Positions 58,746-64,000 of a stretch of 64,000 nucleotides of DNA are shown here, in pieces; the stretch's first letter is position 1; each line of letters opens with the position of its first letter. The DNA is from Streptomyces sp. NBC_00344 (GTDB lineage: Bacteria; Actinomycetota; Actinomycetes; Streptomycetales; Streptomycetaceae): NCBI RefSeq assembly GCF_036088315.1, contig NZ_CP107996.1, positions 4,609,501 to 4,673,500 of the forward strand, in the 5' to 3' direction. The position numbers and the translations under genes are program-made. A model generated the notes under the pieces. The model was not told the DNA's origin and did not search any database. It saw nothing but the letters and a program-made list of their open reading frames with translations.

Positions 58746-60767
58746 ATGAAGATCTCCTTCCTCATTCACACGGTCTACGGCATCGGCGGGACCATCAAAA
58801 CCACGCTGAATCTTGCCGAGGAGCTGGCGGACCGGCATGACGTGGAGATTGTCTCCGTCTTCCGGCACCGAGAGATTCCGCTGTTCCGGATCGATCCCCG
58901 CATTAGCGTGGTGCCTCTGGTGGATACCGATCCCGGATCGGTGACCAATGAACTGCAGCATCCGCTGCATCAGCAGCCCGCCCAGTACTTTCCGCTGGCC
59001 GAGGCGCGCTACAAGGAGTACAGCAAGCTTTCCGACGCGCGGGTGAAGGAGCACTACGCCGCGTCGGACGCGGACGTCGTCATCGGTACGCGGCCCGGTC
59101 TGGTGGCGTACGTGGCCCGGTTCGCCCCGGCAGGGGCGGTACTCGTCGGCCAGGAGCACATGACGCACAACCATCACAAGCAGGCCCTGCGCTCCGAGCT
59201 GTACGAGCACCTGGCGGCGCTCGACGCCTTCGTGACCGTGTCCGAGGGTGATGCGGTGGTGTGGCGGGAGAAGATGCCGTTGCCCGCGACCCGGGTGATC
59301 TCCATCCCCAACAGCGTTCCGGAGCCGCCGGTCGCGCCGTCCGACGGCAGCGGCACCACGGTGGTGGCCGCCGGGCGGCTGGCGCCGGAGAAGCAGTACG
59401 ACGTGCTGATCGACGCCTTCGGCAAGGTGGTCGCCGAATACCCCGAATGGACCCTGCGGATCTACGGCGGCGGCTCCGAGCGGCAGAAACTGCTGGGCTG
59501 CATCGACGCCGGGGGACTGCACAACAGCGTCCATCTCATGGGCCCCCAGTCGCCCATCGAACCGGAATGGGCCAAGGGCGCCATCGCCGCGTCGACATCC
59601 CGCCACGAATCCTTCGGGATGACCCTTGTGGAGGCGATGCGCTGCGGGCTGCCGGTCGTCTCGACCGACTGCGACTACGGGCCGCGCGAGATCATCGAGG
59701 ACGGAACGGACGGGCTGCTGGTGCCGGTCGGCGACACCGACGCGATCGCCGCCGCGCTGGTGAACCTGATCGGCGACGAGGAGCGGCGGCGCCGGATGAG
59801 CGCGGCAGCGGTGCGCAACTCCCGGCGCTTCGATCCGGGCCAGGTCACCAAGCAGTACGAAGACCTCTTCGGTGAGCTGCGCGAACAGGCCTCGCGCCGC
59901 GCACGCAGCGCGGACTTCGCTCCGGAGGCGGACTGTGTGGTGCGGGCGGACGGGCAGCTGACCGTCACCCTCGTCCCGGCCCGCGCGGGCGCCGGGGGAC
60001 GTGAGGGGCTGCGACTGCTCTGTTCGCGCACCGACGACCGGGCCGACGAACGGCTGTATCCCTTCGACGCGAACGGTGTCGCAACTGTTCCCGCGGACGA
60101 GGAGTTCGCCGAGGGGGTCTGGGACTTCTACGCGGAGGTGCCGGAATCGGGCCGCCGGGTGCGGATCGCGGCCCGCTCGGTCGATCAGCGCGGCGCGATG
60201 CACGCCGCCCCGCAGGGCTCCGCGGGTGTCCGCAACCGGGTCGCGTACAAGCTCAAGGGCACCGGTTTCCTGACCCTGCGGAGCTGGAACAGACCGGTGC
60301 ACGCCGAGGCCGGAGACATCACCGTCGACGGTGCGGAGCTGACGGTCTCCGGGACGCTGGTGGGCCGGGCCGGCCTCGACGCGGACCCGGTTCTGCTGCT
60401 GCGCCGGCGGGGCAGCACCCCCGACGAGATCACCTTCCGGGGCAGCCGTCACGGCAGGGACGGGTTCAGGTTCACCTTCTCGTGTGCTCGTCCGGCGGAC
60501 CGGCAGCTCAGCAGGAACGACTACTGGGACATGTGGCTGCGCTACGCGCCCGATGCCCAGCCGGTGAAGATCGGCCGGGTACTCGACGACGTCATCGACA
60601 AGAAGGCCGTTTACGCCTACCCGGCGACCGTGCTGCGCAAGAAGAGGCCCTGGGGGACGCTGCGGAAGGCGGTGCGGAAGGTTCGCGGCAGGCCGCAGCA
60701 GCGGGTCAGAGTGCGTGCTTACTACACGGTGAGCAACGATCTGGCACTCACCGTCGCCGACCTGTAG
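58746..60767 (+). CDS. GT4-family glycosyltransferase with long C-terminal extension
   Basis: 673 residues from ATG 58746 (GGAG 5 bases upstream; in-frame GTG 58740 and TTG 58743 are less well placed). The first ~385 residues are a GT-B enzyme: GIGGTIKTTLNLAEELA, AAGRLAPEKQYDVLIDAF, then SRHESFGMTLVEAMRCGLPVV with the nucleotide-sugar EX7E. The remaining ~285 residues are an unrecognised, beta-rich-looking domain ending in a basic RKAVRKVRGRPQQRV stretch. Probably transfers sugar onto a cell-surface polymer; it opens the putative polyol-phosphate locus. Confidence 0.87.
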   Translation: MKISFLIHTVYGIGGTIKTTLNLAEELADRHDVEIVSVFRHREIPLFRIDPRISVVPLVDTDPGSVTNELQHPLHQQPAQYFPLAEARYKEYSKLSDARVKEHYAASDADVVIGTRPGLVAYVARFAPAGAVLVGQEHMTHNHHKQALRSELYEHLAALDAFVTVSEGDAVVWREKMPLPATRVISIPNSVPEPPVAPSDGSGTTVVAAGRLAPEKQYDVLIDAFGKVVAEYPEWTLRIYGGGSERQKLLGCIDAGGLHNSVHLMGPQSPIEPEWAKGAIAASTSRHESFGMTLVEAMRCGLPVVSTDCDYGPREIIEDGTDGLLVPVGDTDAIAAALVNLIGDEERRRRMSAAAVRNSRRFDPGQVTKQYEDLFGELREQASRRARSADFAPEADCVVRADGQLTVTLVPARAGAGGREGLRLLCSRTDDRADERLYPFDANGVATVPADEEFAEGVWDFYAEVPESGRRVRIAARSVDQRGAMHAAPQGSAGVRNRVAYKLKGTGFLTLRSWNRPVHAEAGDITVDGAELTVSGTLVGRAGLDADPVLLLRRRGSTPDEITFRGSRHGRDGFRFTFSCARPADRQLSRNDYWDMWLRYAPDAQPVKIGRVLDDVIDKKAVYAYPATVLRKKRPWGTLRKAVRKVRGRPQQRVRVRAYYTVSNDLALTVADL

Positions 60768-60965
60768 CAGGGAGTCCGCGACGGTCCGAACACTGATGTG
60801 GCGTCGATCACTCACCGTTGCTGCCGGGATGGGAGGCGCTTTCCTGGCCGTAGGGTGAACCCGCGGTATCGCAGGGGTTGTGGAGGCTTGGCGTCCACCT
60901 TGCGAGACGGTCACGGAGAGTGCGACCATCACACCGTTCCCTCGTCATCGCAAGGTAGGTCGTCT

Positions 60966-62468
60966 GTGTCTGTGCACAAAGCAACCAAGCCCCGGACTAC
61001 AGCAGTCGTTCTCGCCGGTGGGACCGGCCAGCGCGTGGGTCTGTCCATCCCCAAGCAACTGCTGAAGATCGCCGGGAAGGCTGTCATCGAGCACACCCTG
61101 ACGATCTTCCAGCAGGCGGAGTCCATCGACGATGTGATCGTACTGATGGCGCCGGGCTACGTGCCGGACATCGAGAAGATCGTCGCCAAGGCCGGCCTGA
61201 CCAAGGTCACGCGGGTCATCGAGGGCGGTTCGACCCGGAACGAGACCACCGAGCGGGCCATCACGGCCCTCGGCGAGGGCCTGGCCGAGGGCGAGGACCG
61301 CAATGTCCTCTTCCACGACGCCGTGCGCCCGCTGCTCTCGCAGCGTGTGATCAAGGACTGTGTGGACGCCCTGGAGCGCTACCAGGCGGTGGACGTGGCC
61401 ATTCCGTCCGCGGACACCATCATCGTCACCCGCACCCACGGCGGGGACGGCGAGTTCATCACCGAGGTCCCGGACCGCTCACGGCTGCGCCGCGGCCAGA
61501 CCCCGCAGGCCTTCAAGCTCTCCACCATCCGCAAGGCGTACGACGTCGCCGCCGGTGACCCGAACTTCCAGGCCACCGATGACTGCTCGGTGGTCCTGAA
61601 GTACCTGCCGGACGTGCCGATCTACGTCGTCGCGGGTGACGAGTACAACATGAAGGTCACCCAGCCGGTCGACGTCTTCATCGCCGACAAGCTCTTCCAG
61701 CTCGCCTCCACCGCCGCCCCCCGGCAGGCCGACGAGGCCGCCTACCGCGAGCTGCTCGCCGACAAGACCCTGGTGGTCTTCGGCGGCTCGTACGGCATCG
61801 GCGCCGACATCGCCGCCATCGCCGAGTCCTACGGCGCCAAGGTCTACGCGCTGGGCCGCTCCACCACAGGCACCCACGTCGAGAACCCGGAGCATGTCGA
61901 CGACGCCCTCTCCAAGGCGTACTCGGAGACCGGCCGGATCGACTACGTGATCAACACCGCGGGCGTGCTGCGCATCGGCAAGCTGGCCGAGACCGACAAC
62001 ACGACCATCCAGGAAGCGCTGAACGTCAACTACCTGGCGCCGGTGCAGATCGCGCGTGCCTCGTACAAGTACCTGGCCGAGACCAAGGGCCAGCTGCTCC
62101 TCTACACCTCCAGCAGCTACACCCGCGGCCGTGCCGAATACAGCCTGTACTCCTCCACCAAGGCGGCCATGGTGAATCTCACCCAGGCGCTCGCCGACGA
62201 GTGGGCGGGCGACGGCATCCGTGTCAACTGCGTCAACCCGGAGCGCACCGCGACTCCCATGCGGACGAAGGCGTTCGGTCAGGAGCCCGAGGGCAGCCTG
62301 CTCTCGTCCGAGGCGGTGGCGCGTACGTCGCTCGACGTGCTGCTCTCCGAGCTGACCGGTCACGTCATCGACGTACGGCAGCAGGACCCGACCCGTGACG
62401 CCAGTGCGGAGGCCTCCGGCTTCGAGCAAGCACTGGCCTCCGTGTTGGACCGTCAGGCAGATGTGTAA
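60966..62468 (+). CDS. Bifunctional cytidylyltransferase (IspD/TarI-like) and SDR reductase (TarJ-like)
   Basis: 500 residues from GTG 60966 (AGG about 6 bases upstream). The first half is a CTP-dependent cytidylyltransferase: VVLAGGTGQRVGLSIPKQLL and HDAVRPLLSQRV. The second is a short-chain dehydrogenase: VVFGGSYGIGADIA (nucleotide binding), INTAGVLRIG, and the active-site Ser and YSSTK. Such fusions make CDP-ribitol from ribulose 5-phosphate for wall polymers (family knowledge); an isoprenoid IspD role is unlikely with this fusion. It lies between a surface glycosyltransferase and a TagF-like polymerase. Confidence 0.87.
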   Translation: MSVHKATKPRTTAVVLAGGTGQRVGLSIPKQLLKIAGKAVIEHTLTIFQQAESIDDVIVLMAPGYVPDIEKIVAKAGLTKVTRVIEGGSTRNETTERAITALGEGLAEGEDRNVLFHDAVRPLLSQRVIKDCVDALERYQAVDVAIPSADTIIVTRTHGGDGEFITEVPDRSRLRRGQTPQAFKLSTIRKAYDVAAGDPNFQATDDCSVVLKYLPDVPIYVVAGDEYNMKVTQPVDVFIADKLFQLASTAAPRQADEAAYRELLADKTLVVFGGSYGIGADIAAIAESYGAKVYALGRSTTGTHVENPEHVDDALSKAYSETGRIDYVINTAGVLRIGKLAETDNTTIQEALNVNYLAPVQIARASYKYLAETKGQLLLYTSSSYTRGRAEYSLYSSTKAAMVNLTQALADEWAGDGIRVNCVNPERTATPMRTKAFGQEPEGSLLSSEAVARTSLDVLLSELTGHVIDVRQQDPTRDASAEASGFEQALASVLDRQADV

Positions 62469-62492
62469 TACTTCCTGAGCAAAACTGGAAGC

Positions 62493-62541
62493 TTTTTTTC
62501 GGGCCTCTGCGATCGCGACACGCGATTCGCAGAGGCCCGAA
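62493..62541 (+). terminator. T tract and long hairpin between the cytidylyltransferase and TagF-like genes
   Basis: Seven Ts (62493-62499) directly precede a stem of 14 bp (62498-62511 with 62528-62541), one bulged T, then 6 bp (62512-62517 with 62521-62526) and an ACA loop. The T run sits on the wrong side for a simple rightward terminator, so it may be an attenuator-like element. Confidence 0.5.
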
Positions 62542-62608
62542 TGCGTGAAGCCTCACCTTCACAATTTCCCCCCCGATTAAAACCGGCACCCCCTGGAGCA
62601 GGTTCTTC

Positions 62609-64000
62609 GTGATTTCGACCGCCATCAGGCTGGCGCGTGTAGGCAGCCGGTCAGAGCTGATCGCCGCAGCATTCATGGGCCTCAGCTATCCGTGCGTGAT
62701 GATCGCCGCGCTGATCCCCAATATCTGGTTCTTCGCAGCGGCCACTGTCGCGACGTATGTCTCCGACTGGTTTCTCCATCAGCGCGGCAGCTACCTCATC
62801 AATCGTCTGGCGAAGGTTCGTGCCGGGCTGTCGATCCGTTTCCTGCTGCGCGAACTCTTGCTTATCCTGCTGCTCGCCCGGCTTGGACTGGCCGAACAAC
62901 GTGTGTACTACGCCGCTGTCGCCTGCTTCCTGCTCTTCTACGGTCTCCAGGCCCTGCACGGCACTCTCACCACCCTGATCCGGCTGCGCCGCGTCATGCC
63001 GGTGGTCACCCGCAACGTGGACCTCGGCTCCGTCCGTATCCCCGACGCCCCGCCGAAGCGGCTGCTGAGCCGCGCCGCCGAGAAGATGCTCCACCTGGAC
63101 GTCTTCGCGGTGATCGGGCTGCTGGTCGCCGCGGAGACCGGCACGGACGCCTTCGGGTACATCGGCATCCTCGCCACGCTGGCCTTCGGGTGCATCTACA
63201 TCGCCTCGCTCATCCCGTTCATCCGCAAGGGGCGCCGGATCCCCGGCGCGCCCGCGGTGCTGGAGGCGCTGGACGGCTGGCTGGGTGAGTACCGGCCGAC
63301 CGTGGTGCTCTACTTCTCCGGTTCCAGGGATTCGGCCTACCAGGCGAACATGTGGCTGGAGACGATGGCGGACGTCGAGGGGCGGCCGCTGATCATCCTG
63401 CGCGAGCGTGCCATCGTGCGGCAGCTCGGGCCGACCTCCGTGCCGGTGGTCTGCGTGCCCGGCGGTGTGCACCTGATGAACCTGGACCTGTCCACCGTGC
63501 GGGTCGCGCTCTACGCGGCCAACGTCGGCAAGAACATCCACATGCTCCGGGTCCCGACCATGAAGCACGTCTTCATCGGGCACGGCGACAGCGACAAGCT
63601 GGCCAGCGTCAACCCGTACAGCAAGGTGTACGACGAGGTGTGGACCGCGGGCCGGGCCGGGCGCGACCGCTACGCCCTGGCCGACGTCGGGGTGCGGGAC
63701 GAGGACATCGTCGAGGTGGGCCGCCCGCAGCTGGCTCCCATCGAGAGCTGGACAGGTACTCCGAAGCGTCCGGTGCCCACCGTGCTCTACGCGCCCACCT
63801 GGGAGGGCTGGGACAACAACCCGGGCAACACCTCGCTGCTGCTGGCCGGCGAGAACATCGTGCGGCGCCTGCTGAAGGCCGAGCAGCCCGTCCGGGTGCT
63901 CTACAAGCCGCACCCCTTCACCGGCACCCGCAGCGCGGAGGCCAAGGCCGCCCATGCGCGGATCACCGCGATGCTGGAGAAGGCGGCGGCGGACCGCGCC
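62609..64000 (+). CDS. TagF-like CDP-glycerol/ribitol glycerophosphotransferase (3' truncated by window edge)
   Basis: An open frame from GTG 62609 (GGAG about 10 bases upstream) runs 464 codons to the window end without a stop. The first ~210 residues have several membrane segments (WFFAAATVATYVSDWF, FLLRELLLILLLARL, YYAAVACFLLFYGL, LHLDVFAVIGLLVAA), followed by a TagF-type catalytic region: KHVFIGHGDSDK, ALADVGVRDEDIVEVG, VPTVLYAPTWEGWD and LYKPHPF. These polymerise polyol phosphates onto a cell-surface linker. It directly follows the enzyme that would make the CDP-polyol. Confidence 0.87.
   Translation, partial: MISTAIRLARVGSRSELIAAAFMGLSYPCVMIAALIPNIWFFAAATVATYVSDWFLHQRGSYLINRLAKVRAGLSIRFLLRELLLILLLARLGLAEQRVYYAAVACFLLFYGLQALHGTLTTLIRLRRVMPVVTRNVDLGSVRIPDAPPKRLLSRAAEKMLHLDVFAVIGLLVAAETGTDAFGYIGILATLAFGCIYIASLIPFIRKGRRIPGAPAVLEALDGWLGEYRPTVVLYFSGSRDSAYQANMWLETMADVEGRPLIILRERAIVRQLGPTSVPVVCVPGGVHLMNLDLSTVRVALYAANVGKNIHMLRVPTMKHVFIGHGDSDKLASVNPYSKVYDEVWTAGRAGRDRYALADVGVRDEDIVEVGRPQLAPIESWTGTPKRPVPTVLYAPTWEGWDNNPGNTSLLLAGENIVRRLLKAEQPVRVLYKPHPFTGTRSAEAKAAHARITAMLEKAAADRA

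Overview
The window is GC-rich, densely coded DNA with frequent GTG starts and long, perfect GC-rich hairpins at gene ends. Gene content and order (tig-clpP1-clpP2-clpX, valS-folC-ndk-mreBCD-PBP2-rodA, CYTH/CHAD protein-radical SAM-rne-rplU-rpmA-obg) point to a Streptomyces or very close relative, in a core part of the chromosome. I saw no insertion sequence, prophage, integrase or CRISPR array.

Left part (1-27.5 kb), mixed metabolism and secreted functions. It opens with the 3' end of a LysR-type regulator and allantoicase. Then come two paralogous PepN aminopeptidases about 9.5 kb apart, a small membrane protein, aspartate-semialdehyde dehydrogenase without aspartokinase, a secreted subtilase, a Nudix hydrolase, a secreted metallophosphoesterase, an AbiEi/Vsr-like protein and a mycothiol-type DsbA-fold protein. 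After these are two related amino acid permeases flanking bioY, RpiB coupled to a Nei-type DNA glycosylase, an Eis-like acetyltransferase divergent from a SpoIIE-type phosphatase, a lone ABC ATPase and a membrane acyltransferase.

Middle part (27.5-39.7 kb), proteostasis and housekeeping. A 64-residue membrane protein, tRNA-Gly(TCC) and tRNA-Pro(TGG) precede trigger factor, then ClpP1/ClpP2 behind a ClgR-type operator, then ClpX. A proline/glutamine-rich single-pass protein follows, then ValS, FolC, a DUF4233 protein and Ndk.

Right part (39.7-64 kb), cell envelope and RNA/ribosome genes. MreB, MreC, MreD, PBP2 and RodA form the elongasome cluster. A CYTH-CHAD protein and a radical SAM pair follow; between the radical SAM genes lies a membrane gene that seems split by a frameshift, and the second radical SAM gene appears to start at CTG. 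Next come a giant RNase E with long repetitive arms, L21, L27 and Obg. The window ends in what looks like a polyol-phosphate (teichoic-acid-type) polymer locus: a glycosyltransferase with a long C-terminal extension, a cytidylyltransferase-SDR fusion and a TagF-like polymerase that runs off the end.

No wholly new multi-gene system is obvious. The best leads are the terminal surface-polymer locus, the split gene at 50.2 kb with its CTG-started neighbour, the repeat-rich RNase E arms, and the DsbA-fold protein with a CPWA active site.
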